Assembly (NCBI GenBank): GCA_034437275.1
Contig: DAOTUD010000154.1
Location: 1 to 38,106, forward strand
DNA length: 38,106 nucleotides
DNA from: TC-15 sp034437275
GTDB taxonomy: Bacteria; Chloroflexota; Anaerolineae; Aggregatilineales; Aggregatilineaceae
Reading direction: 5' to 3'
Shown piece after piece: positions 16,834-25,781 of the stretch (the stretch's first letter is position 1; the number at the start of each line of letters is the position of its first letter). The position numbers and the translations under genes were made by a program. The notes beneath the pieces are model-generated. The model was not told where the DNA came from. It saw only the letters and a list, made by a program, of their open reading frames with translations, and ran no database searches.

Positions 16834-17655
16834 GTGTCGCCGCGCAAGAAACGGGTATTCTGGCTGATCATCAGTGGCAGTGTTGTGGGGTTTGTGATTG
16901 TGATGGGCATATTCGCCCCTGTGTTGGCCCCCTATGATCCGCTGGAGATCAACCACCAGCACGTGCTGGAGCCAGCAAGCAGCAACAACCTGCTGGGCAC
17001 CGACGAATATGGCCGCGACATCCTAAGCCGTTTGCTGTACGGCACCCGTCCATCACTCACTATCGCGGCAGGCGCGACGGCGCTGGCTTTTGCGCTGGGA
17101 ACCGTCGCCGGCGTGTTCGCGGGTTACAGTGGCGGTTGGAGCGAGCAGATCGTCATGCGTCTGGTGGATACGTTGTTATGCTTCCCTCCCATCTTGCTGG
17201 CGATGGTGGTGGTCGGTTTTTGGGGGGCAGGTGTAAGCAAACTAATCTTGGTGATCGGCATTCTGTATTCGCCTGCGTTCGCCCGTCTGACATATGCATC
17301 GACGCTGCAAGTCAAGAATATGGATTACATCCTGGCGGCACGTGCAGTTGGGGCGTCGCCATCGTATATCGTGACGTTCCATGTATTTCCAAACATTGCC
17401 GCTATGGTGATCGTGCAAGCCAGCCTGACCGTTGCGGCGTCGATTCTATTGGAATCCGGCTTGAGCTTTCTGGGACTGGGGGTAATACCTCCCACTCCGT
17501 CCTGGGGATTAATGATCAAAGCAGCGCGCAGCTACATGTACCAGGCTCCCGCTTACGTAGTGTGGCCGTCTTTGGTAATCGCAGGGACGGTGCTGGCCGT
17601 GAATACGTTTGGCGATGCCCTGCGCGATGTGCTCGACCCGCAGCTCAAACAATGA
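16834..17655 (+). CDS. Opp/Dpp-type ABC permease (DppC-like)
   Basis: The 273-residue permease partners with the preceding DppB-like protein. After a first membrane segment (IISGSVVGFVIVMGIFAPVL) it has the family block LAPYDP, LLGTDEYGRDILSRLLYGTR and the docking loop ARAVGASPSYIVTFHVFPN. Translation begins with GTG directly after the upstream TGA, with no gap. Neither ATPase (DppD/DppF type) is encoded in the operon. Confidence 0.92.
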   Translation: MSPRKKRVFWLIISGSVVGFVIVMGIFAPVLAPYDPLEINHQHVLEPASSNNLLGTDEYGRDILSRLLYGTRPSLTIAAGATALAFALGTVAGVFAGYSGGWSEQIVMRLVDTLLCFPPILLAMVVVGFWGAGVSKLILVIGILYSPAFARLTYASTLQVKNMDYILAARAVGASPSYIVTFHVFPNIAAMVIVQASLTVAASILLESGLSFLGLGVIPPTPSWGLMIKAARSYMYQAPAYVVWPSLVIAGTVLAVNTFGDALRDVLDPQLKQ

Positions 17656-17776
17656 TTTTCAGTTATTTAGTGTGTTTTTTGGAGCGTCTAGCATAGAGAA
17701 AGGAGCAACCACTTCGGCTAAAACCAAAATTCCATCCCTAATCAATGAGATGTAGAAAGTTTATAGGAGGCACGTG

Positions 17777-19327
17777 ATGAACCACAAATTTGTTCTTTCT
17801 TTCGTGAGTATAGTCTTGGTATGCGCGGTAGTCATCGGCTCAGGAGGACCGCTAGTCGCTGCGCAGGACGGTTCAGAAATCGTAGTGGCGATTTCCAGCG
17901 AACCGCCGAACCTGGATCCCCACATCAATGCTGGTACGGCTGCACGGACTGTGCGGTTGAACGTCTATCGAGGCCTATTCAACTACAATACGGAAGGTGT
18001 TGCAACGCCGGAATTGGCCGAATCGTATGAAGTGTCCGATGACGGTCTCACTTATACGTTTGTGCTGCGTGATGCCGTGTTCCACAACGGTGATCCGGTG
18101 ACGGCTACGGATGTTAAATTCTCCTTCGAGCGTATCTTGGAACCAGATACAGGGGCAACGTTCCTCTCCCAGATGTCGGTCATTGAAAGCATCGAGGTGA
18201 TCGACGAAAAAACAGTTGCTATCACGCTCAGTAAGCCCACTGCACCATTCATTGACTACCTGGCGCTGCCAGAGTCGGCGATCGTGTCGAAAAGCTGGGC
18301 TGAAGCGCATGACGGCGATCTGAGCGGCAACCCAATGGGGGCTGGTCCTTTCGAGTTTGTCGAATACAATGAGGGCCAGAATATCGTTGTTGAGAAATTC
18401 GATGACTACTACAAAGAAGGCCTGCCCAAGAGCGAGCGCATCGTCTTTGAGTTTTACGCAGATGCCACTACCCGTGTCAACGCACTGTTAAGCGGTGATG
18501 TCCATCTGATCTCCTATGTTCCCTGGCAGGATATTCCGATGCTTGAGGCGAACGACGATGTCGTAGTGCTGGGCGGAACCGGTCCGTTTATGGGGTTGAT
18601 TTTTAACACCAACTTTGAACCCTTCGCCGATCCACGGGTACGCCGCGCAGTGGCTTATGCTGTTGACCGCTACGCAGTGATCAACACCGCTTTCTCTGGC
18701 CAGGGCGTTCCGATCCACGGGATGGCCGTGCCGTCCAACTCATTGGCTTACGATCCCAAATTCGAGGATTACTTCGAACTAGACTATGATCGTGCCCGCG
18801 AACTGCTGGAAGAAGCCGGATATCCTGACGGCTTTAGCGCACGCTTGCTTTCGACCTCCCAATACGGGATGCACGAGCAGACGGCGGTAGCCGTGCAGGC
18901 TGAGCTGGCCAAGATTGGCATCGATGTGGAACTGGACCTGCCAGACTGGGCGACGCGCCTGGAGAAGAACCTGGATGGTGACTACGACCTGTTGGTGGTC
19001 GGTACAGCGGGTGACATCGCCGACCCGGACTACCTCAGCGACTACTATCTGAGCGGTGAAATCCGGCTGAACAACGCGCCTGGTTTTGCCGATGAGCGCG
19101 TGGATGAGCTGCTTGAGCTTGGGCGCACCACGCTGGACCCAGCAGAGCGCAAAGCCATCTATGCTGAGCTTCAGGAACGCGTTCTCGACTTGTCGCCACT
19201 GGTGTTCCTGATGTGGCGCGATCAGAGCTACGCTGCTACGCCTGATTTGCAAGATTTCACCAATCTGCCGGGCTTCCTGACTTTCCAATCCGGTATTTCG
19301 CTTGAAAACGCCTACTTGGCTGACTGA
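17777..19327 (+). CDS. Opp/Dpp-type substrate-binding protein (SBP family 5)
   Basis: This is a 516-residue exported binding protein. It has a signal peptide (residues 1-29, ending GPLVAAQDG) and the family opening IVVAISSEPPNLDPH, then LAESYEVSDDGLTYTF and DPRVRRAVAYAVDR, all typical of DppA/OppA-type proteins. The ATG at 17777 is 6 bp after a consensus AGGAGG, so I prefer it to the GTG one codon earlier. It follows the permeases by ~120 bp and is succeeded by a strong hairpin. Genes for a FrlD-like kinase and FrlB-like deglycase flank it, so a glycated amine is the most likely ligand. Confidence 0.9.
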   Translation: MNHKFVLSFVSIVLVCAVVIGSGGPLVAAQDGSEIVVAISSEPPNLDPHINAGTAARTVRLNVYRGLFNYNTEGVATPELAESYEVSDDGLTYTFVLRDAVFHNGDPVTATDVKFSFERILEPDTGATFLSQMSVIESIEVIDEKTVAITLSKPTAPFIDYLALPESAIVSKSWAEAHDGDLSGNPMGAGPFEFVEYNEGQNIVVEKFDDYYKEGLPKSERIVFEFYADATTRVNALLSGDVHLISYVPWQDIPMLEANDDVVVLGGTGPFMGLIFNTNFEPFADPRVRRAVAYAVDRYAVINTAFSGQGVPIHGMAVPSNSLAYDPKFEDYFELDYDRARELLEEAGYPDGFSARLLSTSQYGMHEQTAVAVQAELAKIGIDVELDLPDWATRLEKNLDGDYDLLVVGTAGDIADPDYLSDYYLSGEIRLNNAPGFADERVDELLELGRTTLDPAERKAIYAELQERVLDLSPLVFLMWRDQSYAATPDLQDFTNLPGFLTFQSGISLENAYLAD

Positions 19328-19353
19328 TATGCTTTAAGTTCTGCCAATAGGAA

Positions 19354-19387
19354 GACATCGCGGTACGCTTGGCCGTGCCGCGATGTC
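19354..19387 (+). terminator. Strong hairpin after binding-protein gene, partial terminator
   Basis: A 14-bp stem (GACATCGCGGTACG with CGTGCCGCGATGTC, one T-G pair) and a CTTGGC loop are followed by CATTTTAG. The stem is terminator-strength but the T-run is short, so it may only partly stop transcription and uncouple the high-level transporter message from the downstream kinase and oxidoreductase genes. Confidence 0.65.
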
Positions 19388-19505
19388 CATTTTAGCTCTT
19401 CTCTATGGGGCATCATGTGTATCAGACCATCTAGCCAGGATGACAAGATTGATATTCTATCCGAGGCTGGCTGTCTGACATACTGCTCTCAGCTCCATGC
19501 GAGAT

Positions 19506-19526
19506 CTCGCAGCGTTATGCTGCGAG
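19506..19526 (+). repeat. Hairpin in the kinase leader
   Basis: CTCGCAGC and GCTGCGAG form a perfect 8-bp stem with a GTTAT loop, 35 bp before the kinase start. No further signal is visible between the upstream hairpin and this one. Confidence 0.4.
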
Positions 19527-19560
19527 TGGACCGCGGCATTCGGAAGGCAGGATACTAGTG

Positions 19561-20370
19561 ATGGTGCGTGTGATCGGTGTCGGTGACAATACAGTTGACA
19601 AATACATGCATATGGGTCGTATGTTCCCCGGAGGGAATGCGGTAAACGTAGCTGTTCTGGCCCATCGCGATGGCCATCCAGCCAGCTATATCGGTTGGTT
19701 GGGGAATGACGTATATGGTGATCTGCTGCGCCAGGCTTTGAACAAAGAAGGCATTGACATGTCACACTGTCGCGTGGTTGACAGGGTTAACTCGCACTGT
19801 GAGGTCAATCTGGTAGATGGCGAACGCGTCTTCAGTAAATCGACACATAGTGCAACCACAATGCTAGCGCTAAACGACGACGATCTAGGTTTTGTGCGCC
19901 AGCACGATCTGGTGCATACCAGTATCTACAGCTACATTGAACGCGATTTGCAAAGACTGAGTGACGCAACTTCCACGCTTTCGTTCGATTTCTCAGCCAG
20001 CTGGTCGCGTGATTACCTTGCTCAGAACCTTCCCTTTGTGGATGTCGCCATTCTGTCATACCCAGAGCAAACACGCGCCGCCGCGGAACAACTCATGCGC
20101 TGGGTATTCCAACAAGGCCCCCAGTTAGTCTTGTTGACCCAGGGCGAGGATGGTGCATTGGTCTTTGATGGTCAACGTGTTTGTCACCAGAATATTATAG
20201 AAACCGAGGCCGTTGATACGCTAGGCGCTGGTGATGCGTATGCTGCCCGTTTCCTGGTCGATTATCTCGGCGGCACTTCTATCAACCAGGCCATGGCTAA
20301 TGCTGCCGAGGCTGCTGCGACTACTTGCGGCTACTATGGAGCATTTGGGCATGGCATTCCAATACCATAA
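19561..20370 (+). CDS. frlD: FrlD-like PfkB-family sugar-amine kinase
   Basis: The 269-residue kinase is of the ribokinase/PfkB superfamily. It starts VIGVGDNTVDKY, the opening of fructoselysine 6-kinase FrlD, followed by GGNAVNVAV (24-32) and IGWLGNDVYG. The C-terminal PfkB signature DTLGAGDAYAARF holds the catalytic base Asp225. FrlD phosphorylates fructoselysine at O6, producing the substrate for FrlB, whose homologue heads the divergent operon. The ATG at 19561 is preferred; a GTG lies one codon earlier. The true amine moiety is unknown. The reading of this pair as FrlB/FrlD rather than AgaS/other sugar kinase rests on the paired family-specific motifs. Confidence 0.8.
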   Translation: MVRVIGVGDNTVDKYMHMGRMFPGGNAVNVAVLAHRDGHPASYIGWLGNDVYGDLLRQALNKEGIDMSHCRVVDRVNSHCEVNLVDGERVFSKSTHSATTMLALNDDDLGFVRQHDLVHTSIYSYIERDLQRLSDATSTLSFDFSASWSRDYLAQNLPFVDVAILSYPEQTRAAAEQLMRWVFQQGPQLVLLTQGEDGALVFDGQRVCHQNIIETEAVDTLGAGDAYAARFLVDYLGGTSINQAMANAAEAAATTCGYYGAFGHGIPIP

Positions 20371-20494
20371 ACCCGCTTGAACGCAGGGAACATTCATGCC
20401 TGGCGGTGGACCATTGACTGGTAACCCCAGCTTCAAGCAGTGGTCGGTTGCGGTTAGCATTGCTGACGACGGATAAGCTAATGACAGGAGGATT

Positions 20495-21661
20495 GTGTTG
20501 CCGGAGAAGAAAGTCGTTCGTTTTGGCCTCATTGGTTTGGGACTGATGGGTCACGAATTCGCCAGTGCCACCAAGCGCTGGTGCCATGTCCTGGACCTGG
20601 ACATGGTTCCACGCATCACAGCGATCTGCAATCGGAGCACGGAGAAATTTGACTGGTTCACAACAAACTTTGACACGATCGAATTGGTAACCACCGACTA
20701 TCGCGAATTACTCAACTGCAACGCAGTGGATGTAATTTACTGCGCGGTGCCACACAACCTGCACGCAGAGATGTACATCGACATCATCGAGGCTGGGATT
20801 CACTTGCTGGGTGAGAAACCGTTCGGTATCGATCTGGTGGCGGGCCAGCGCATTATAGATGTGATCCGCCGCCACCCGGATGTATTTGTCGCCTGCGTGT
20901 CGCAGTTTCCATTTTTCCCTGGCGCACTGCGCATCGCTGAAGCTATCCAGCAGGATGCTTTTGGCCGCCTAATTGAGGTCGAGGTCGGTTTGCTGCACAG
21001 TAGCGACCTCAATCCGGAAAAACCGATCAACTGGAAGCGCATTGTCGCAATCAATGGCGAATACGGCTGCATGGGCGATTTGGGTATGCACGCGCTGCAC
21101 ATTCCCCTGCGCGTAGGATGGATGCCTGCCAATGTGCGTGCACGGCTGTCCAATATTATGACCGAGCGCTATGGGGACTCTGGTCAGAAAGTGCCCTGCG
21201 AAACCTGGGACAACGCGATCCTCGACTGCGAGGTAACCAGCGGCAACTATAGCTTTCCCATGACGATCAAAACACACCGCATCGCGCCCGGTGAGATGAA
21301 CACGTGGTACCTCCGTGTACTTGGCACCAGGCGGAGTATGGTGTTTTCGACCAAATACCCGCGCACGTTACGTATCATGGACTATGAACCAGGCCAGGAG
21401 CAAGGGTGGCGTGAGGTAGACATAGGATATCGTTCGGCCTACCCCACGCTCACTGCCGGGATATTTGAATTCGGCCAGCCCGCCGCGCTGCTTCAAATGT
21501 GGGCTGCATTCTGTGATGAGTTAGTGCATGGGCGCGAAGGGATGGCGCAACCTTTCTACTGTGCCACGCCAGAGGAAGCGCTCCAGCAGCACCAGTTGTT
21601 CACAGCGGCGCTGGAATCGGCACGGACTGACCAGGTAATCAGCTTAGATCAGGGGCTGTGA
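20495..21661 (+). CDS. Gfo/Idh/MocA-family NAD(P)-dependent oxidoreductase
   Basis: This 388-residue enzyme has an N-terminal Rossmann domain (FGLIGLGLMG at 10-19) and the family motif GEKPFGIDL (EKP at 107-109), followed by a dimerisation domain with GCMGDLGMHALHIP, which holds the likely catalytic or metal-binding histidines. The family oxidises or epimerises sugar or inositol hydroxyls. In opine pathways, oxidation of the mannityl to the fructosyl form would fit, but the substrate is not readable here. The start is GTG at 20495 or TTG at 20498, both after AGGAG. It lies 124 bp after the kinase, apparently in the same transcript. Confidence 0.88.
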   Translation: MLPEKKVVRFGLIGLGLMGHEFASATKRWCHVLDLDMVPRITAICNRSTEKFDWFTTNFDTIELVTTDYRELLNCNAVDVIYCAVPHNLHAEMYIDIIEAGIHLLGEKPFGIDLVAGQRIIDVIRRHPDVFVACVSQFPFFPGALRIAEAIQQDAFGRLIEVEVGLLHSSDLNPEKPINWKRIVAINGEYGCMGDLGMHALHIPLRVGWMPANVRARLSNIMTERYGDSGQKVPCETWDNAILDCEVTSGNYSFPMTIKTHRIAPGEMNTWYLRVLGTRRSMVFSTKYPRTLRIMDYEPGQEQGWREVDIGYRSAYPTLTAGIFEFGQPAALLQMWAAFCDELVHGREGMAQPFYCATPEEALQQHQLFTAALESARTDQVISLDQGL

Positions 21662-21726
21662 TCGTCCCTGTGGGAGCCAAAAAAGCCTTGTAGTATCCCA
21701 CAATTAATCTACGGGGAAATCCAGCT

Positions 21727-21850
21727 CTAGGCAGGCTCCCGATAGTAATCTCGAATGATGCCGCCGGCGAATGCGTTGGCATTCGGAGCCTGATAAGGGA
21801 TATTGACTATCTCAACACCATCCCCCGCCAGGAACTGATCCTTTGAGATT
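21727..21850 (-). pseudogene. Integrase-core (rve) transposase C-terminal remnant
   Basis: The minus strand encodes GDGVEIVNIPYQAPNANAFA and then GGIIRDYYREPA with a TAG stop. The first block is the highly conserved core of an integrase-type transposase common in Chloroflexota and Actinobacteria; the second is that family's own C-terminal end, joined after an internal deletion. It lies in the 390-bp gap after the oxidoreductase. The gap otherwise holds a 7-bp inverted repeat (21669-21675 and 21696-21702) and a possible promoter. Confidence 0.65.
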
Positions 21851-21868
21851 TTTCTTATCGATCGGTTT

Positions 21869-21896
21869 TTGGATATTACGTGTAGAGCAGTATATA
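21869..21896 (+). promoter_or_regulatory. Possible promoter of second Opp-type operon
   Basis: TTGGAT (21869-21874), 16 bp, TATATA (21891-21896). It would give a leader of ~150 nt before the binding-protein gene. Moderate match only. Confidence 0.4.
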
Positions 21897-22051
21897 CTGG
21901 GTGTTATGGCTCCAGGGATACCGTCGTATTCACTAGCGATCCCGTGTCTATTCAATACTCATTGATAATATTGCGCTCTAACCTCACCAAATCTTCGCGA
22001 GGCAATGGCGTAATTAGTTCTCGTTTTCTGTAGATATTAGGAGGAAACACG

Positions 22052-23710
22052 ATGCGTACAAGAGTTTTCGCGACCGGAGCAGTCCTATTGATGTTGGTGA
22101 TGGCGGTGGTTGTCAGCGGTCCAGGCTTGCCAAAGCCACGCGCCGCTGTCGCGCAGATGGATGGGTTTGAGTGTCCCTCGACTGGCGGAACGTTCATTAC
22201 TGCAATCACCGATGATCCCGTGAGCCTGAACGGCATCTATGCCAATGATGGCGCTTCTGTTTCGGTTTTGTCGTTTGTGTTCAATCCACTAACGCTCGGA
22301 GGAGAGAATTGGGGCACAGAAATCACCGGCGATCTGGCTGAGAGTTGGAGCGTGAGTGACGACGGTTTGACCTGGACCTTCAACTTGCATCAGGGAGTGT
22401 TGTGGCATGACGGTGAAGAACTGACTGCCGACGACGTGGTTTACACTTTCCAGACGATTCAAACATCTGAGAGCGACATTGCACCATTCCGCCCGCGTTT
22501 TATGCAGGGCGACGAACCGATTCAGTTTGAAGCGGTTGATGATTACACGGTGGTGGCGACCCTGAACGCACCCAACGCCTCGCTCTTCACCGACATCAGC
22601 GTCCCGATTGTGCCCCAGCACATTCTTGAAGGGCAGGATTTGCGCGAAGGGCCGTTTAACCGCCAGCCTGTGGGTACAGGGCCATTCAAGGTAGTGGAGT
22701 GGAACACGGCTGAAAGCATCGTCTTGGAAGCCAACGAGAATTACTTCCGGGGTCGCCCGTGCATTGATCGCTTGATCTTCCGCATTATCCCGAACGAACA
22801 AACTCAGGTTGCGGCCCTCCAAACTGGTGAATTGGACTTCTTACCCAATATTCCAGGCGCGTCGGTTCCCATATTTGAGGGTGATTCCGACTTCAACATC
22901 TCAATTGCCGAACAAGACAGCTTGTTCCAGATGTTCTTCAATCTAGACAATCCTAAGTTCCAGGATGTGAAAGTGCGGCAGGCGTTAATGATCGCGATCG
23001 ATCGTCAGGCAGTCGTGGATATTGTACGGCAAGGTTATGGCGTGGTTCACAATTCGCACTTTGATCATGTAGTGCCATTCTATGATCAGGATAAACAGGG
23101 AGGGTACGACTACGATCCCGTCCTGGCCGGTGAACTGCTCGACGCCGCAGGTATCTCCGACACAGATGGTGATGGCATCCGCGACGTGGATGGCGAACCC
23201 TGGGTAGTCAATATTCTCTCCTTTTCCGGGGGCTTCCGTGACTATTCGGATTACGCGGTCGTCGTCCAGGCCTACTGGGAAGATATTGGCATTCAGACCG
23301 AATTGGAACTCCGCGATCTCTCGACCATGGTTGAGCAAATCTACCAAGAGCGCAAGGTTGACAAACCCTTTGAAGTGCTTACGTCGGGCTGGAGCGTGAT
23401 CGGGCCAGAACCCAACAGTTACTCCAATTTCTATATGTGGACTGACGCCCTAGGTCCGAATATCGCCAACTATCGTAATGAAGATGTGAATAGCTTGTTT
23501 GAGCAAGCACGCATCGAGACCGACTTCGATACGCGCATGGCGCTTTACGAACAGATTGAGGCTATTCTCTGGGAAGAATTGCCCACGCTACCGTTGTATC
23601 GTAATACGGAGCCCGCAGTGGTGAGCAGTCGCTTCAACATTGAAGATGCCGTGTTGGATATCTCGTTGGGAACGAACTTCAAACACCCAGAGCGGATTTA
23701 CGAGAACTAG
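22052..23710 (+). CDS. Opp/Dpp-type substrate-binding protein, second system
   Basis: This is a 552-residue exported SBP-family-5 protein. It has a hydrophobic signal segment (VFATGAVLLMLVMAVVVS) ending near AAVAQMDG. Its landmarks are GGTFITAITDDPVSLN, LAESWSVSDDGLTWTFNLH, VRQALMIAIDRQ and, near the C-terminus, LPTLPLYRN. A strong TAGGAGGAAA precedes the ATG. In this operon the binding protein comes first, the reverse of the 16-19 kb operon, so the two importers are separately acquired or rearranged, not a recent duplication. Confidence 0.9.
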   Translation: MRTRVFATGAVLLMLVMAVVVSGPGLPKPRAAVAQMDGFECPSTGGTFITAITDDPVSLNGIYANDGASVSVLSFVFNPLTLGGENWGTEITGDLAESWSVSDDGLTWTFNLHQGVLWHDGEELTADDVVYTFQTIQTSESDIAPFRPRFMQGDEPIQFEAVDDYTVVATLNAPNASLFTDISVPIVPQHILEGQDLREGPFNRQPVGTGPFKVVEWNTAESIVLEANENYFRGRPCIDRLIFRIIPNEQTQVAALQTGELDFLPNIPGASVPIFEGDSDFNISIAEQDSLFQMFFNLDNPKFQDVKVRQALMIAIDRQAVVDIVRQGYGVVHNSHFDHVVPFYDQDKQGGYDYDPVLAGELLDAAGISDTDGDGIRDVDGEPWVVNILSFSGGFRDYSDYAVVVQAYWEDIGIQTELELRDLSTMVEQIYQERKVDKPFEVLTSGWSVIGPEPNSYSNFYMWTDALGPNIANYRNEDVNSLFEQARIETDFDTRMALYEQIEAILWEELPTLPLYRNTEPAVVSSRFNIEDAVLDISLGTNFKHPERIYEN

Positions 23711-23748
23711 GGTTGAACAAACGATCGGTGAGGACACTATCCTCATCT

Positions 23749-23776
23749 TGCCGGGGGCCAATCTCAGCCCCCGGCA
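23749..23776 (+). promoter_or_regulatory. Intercistronic GC-rich hairpin after second binding protein
   Basis: A perfect 10-bp stem (TGCCGGGGGC with GCCCCCGGCA) has a CAATCTCA loop and no T-run. It ends 23 bp before the permease start and most likely stabilises the upstream message. Confidence 0.65.
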
Positions 23777-23799
23777 GTTGTTAAGGGGGAGAATGCTGC

Positions 23800-24771
23800 A
23801 TGCTACGGTTCATAGTGCGCCGCACGATCCAGATGATTCCATTGCTAATTGGTATCTCGATATTGGCATTTCTGATCATACGCTTGGCACCGGGTGATCC
23901 AACATCAGTGTATATCGATCCTAACAAACCGCCACCCAGCGCCGAAGATTTGGCACGGTTGCGATCTGATCTGGGTCTGGACGATCCGGTGCCAGTGCAG
24001 TATGTGCATTGGTTGCGAAATGCAGTACAGGGCGATTTGGGTTTCTCTCTGTCTGGGCGACGGCCCGTGACTGAGGAAATTGGGGAACGTTTGCCCAACA
24101 CGCTGTTGCTGGGGTTGGCTTCACTGGCGCTCACGATAGTTTTTTCGATTCCAATCGGGATTCTATCTGCCGTTTACCGCTACACGATTCTCGATTACAC
24201 GATTACACTCCTCTCGTTCATTGGGCTGAGTGTGCCAGGCTTTGTCGTAGCGTTGTTTTTGATTCAATATTTCGCGGTGGAACTCGACTGGTTGCCATCG
24301 ACTGGCATGCATGACGTGCGCGAGGAGTACAAAGGCTGGCAAGCTATTCGTGATGTGGCCAAGCATCTGATTCTGCCTTCGATTGCCTTGAGTCTGGCCT
24401 CCGTAGCCCGTTGGGCTCGCTACCAACGATCAAGCCTACTGGATGTGCTCAACCAGGACTACATCCGTACTGCGCGCGGAAAAGGGGTGCGCGAGCGCGG
24501 CGTCTTGCGTGTGCACGCGTTGCGCAATTCGTTACTGCCGATGATCACGCTAGGCGGACTTTCGATTCCTCAATTGGTCTCGGGGGCGTTCATCATTGAG
24601 TATGTGTTTGGCTGGCCCGGCATGGGGCGTTTAGCAGTCAATGCCGCTCTGAAGCGCGATTATCCGGTGATTATGGGTGTGACGATGATCTCCGCTATCT
24701 TTATTGTCTTGGGCAATTTCCTGGCTGATGTGGCTTACCATTGGGCGGACCCGCGTATCCGATATGAATAA
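23800..24771 (+). CDS. Opp/Dpp-type ABC permease (DppB-like), second system
   Basis: The 323-residue permease starts MLRFIVRRTIQMIPLLIG and has LAPGDPTS, a periplasmic region, and the ATPase-docking loop ARGKGVRERGVLRVHALRNS. AAGGGGGAG provides the Shine-Dalgarno. It overlaps its partner by 8 bp (ATGAATAA). Confidence 0.92.
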   Translation: MLRFIVRRTIQMIPLLIGISILAFLIIRLAPGDPTSVYIDPNKPPPSAEDLARLRSDLGLDDPVPVQYVHWLRNAVQGDLGFSLSGRRPVTEEIGERLPNTLLLGLASLALTIVFSIPIGILSAVYRYTILDYTITLLSFIGLSVPGFVVALFLIQYFAVELDWLPSTGMHDVREEYKGWQAIRDVAKHLILPSIALSLASVARWARYQRSSLLDVLNQDYIRTARGKGVRERGVLRVHALRNSLLPMITLGGLSIPQLVSGAFIIEYVFGWPGMGRLAVNAALKRDYPVIMGVTMISAIFIVLGNFLADVAYHWADPRIRYE

Positions 24772-25666
24772 TCCACCACTTGACCTTGGCGTATCACCCC
24801 GACAAGATAATCTATGGCAACTGACGTGGCGTAGTTTCCGGCGACATCGTCTGGCATTGCTAAGTCTTATACTGTTAATCGTGTTAGGAACGATGTCGCT
24901 GTTCGCGCATGAAATTGCCCCTTACGATCCGAATGATATCGATCCCCGTAACCCTCGCGTTGTCCGGGGTATTCCCCAGGAGCCTAGTACGAAGCATTTG
25001 TTAGGAACAGATAACTACAACCGTGATATGTTTTCGCGCGCACTTTATGGGATGCGTGTATCTTTGGGTGTCGGTTTCTTAGCCATGTTGATCAGTATCA
25101 GCGTAGGCGTGTTGGTTGGGGCAGTAGCCGGCTATACGGGCGGATTACTGGATAATCTACTGATGCGTATTGTAGATGTCTTCCTGTCGGTCCCCAGCTT
25201 CATCCTGTTCTTGGCCTTGAATGCGATCCTCGATCCGAGCATCTGGAACCTCATATTTATCTTAGGTTTTTTCAGTTGGATGGATGTCGCCCGTCTCGTG
25301 CGAGCGGAATTTTTGGCACTAAAGGAGCGGGATTATGTGCTGGCTGCGCGTGCGGTCGGTGCGACACCGCTACGCATGATCCTATCGCATATGCTCCCCA
25401 ATGCGCTTGCTCCGATCGTCGTGGCAGCTACGCTTGTGGTCCCGTTAGCGATCTTAAGTGAATCGGCGTTGAGTTATATTGGGTTAGGTGTGCCGCCACC
25501 TGACGCAAGTTTGGGTAACATGCTGGAAGATGCGAAAGCCTGGATGTTGACTGCTTGGTGGATGTGGGTCGTGCCTGCAACACTGATTAGCGTCGTTGTG
25601 CTGGCTTTCAATTTCATCGGCGATGGATTGCGTGACGCGTTTGATCCCATGTTGTACCGTCACTAA
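24764..25666 (+). CDS. Opp/Dpp-type ABC permease (DppC-like), second system
   Basis: The 300-residue partner permease has HRLALLSLILLIVLG as first segment, IAPYDPNDIDP, LLGTDNYNRDMFSRALYGMR and the docking loop ARAVGATPLRMILSHMLPNA. The open frame extends 20 codons upstream, but the ATG at 24764 overlapping the previous stop gives the normal DppC N-terminus. No ATPase genes follow; the operon ends at a transposase remnant. Confidence 0.92.
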   Translation: MNNPPLDLGVSPRQDNLWQLTWRSFRRHRLALLSLILLIVLGTMSLFAHEIAPYDPNDIDPRNPRVVRGIPQEPSTKHLLGTDNYNRDMFSRALYGMRVSLGVGFLAMLISISVGVLVGAVAGYTGGLLDNLLMRIVDVFLSVPSFILFLALNAILDPSIWNLIFILGFFSWMDVARLVRAEFLALKERDYVLAARAVGATPLRMILSHMLPNALAPIVVAATLVVPLAILSESALSYIGLGVPPPDASLGNMLEDAKAWMLTAWWMWVVPATLISVVVLAFNFIGDGLRDAFDPMLYRH

Positions 25667-25781
25667 ACTGAGATGCTACCCGTACCCAAAAAACTCCATG
25701 TAACGGAAAACTGAGGCGAGATCAGTCCTTGAACTAGCTGGTAGAATAGTCGCCGTTTCTAACGCTAGGAAAGGGCAATAC

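Noticed and set aside
20375..20438. GCTTGAA/TTCAAGC inverted repeat between kinase and oxidoreductase genes
   Set aside because: Seven bases separated by 50 is within chance expectation and shows no further structure.
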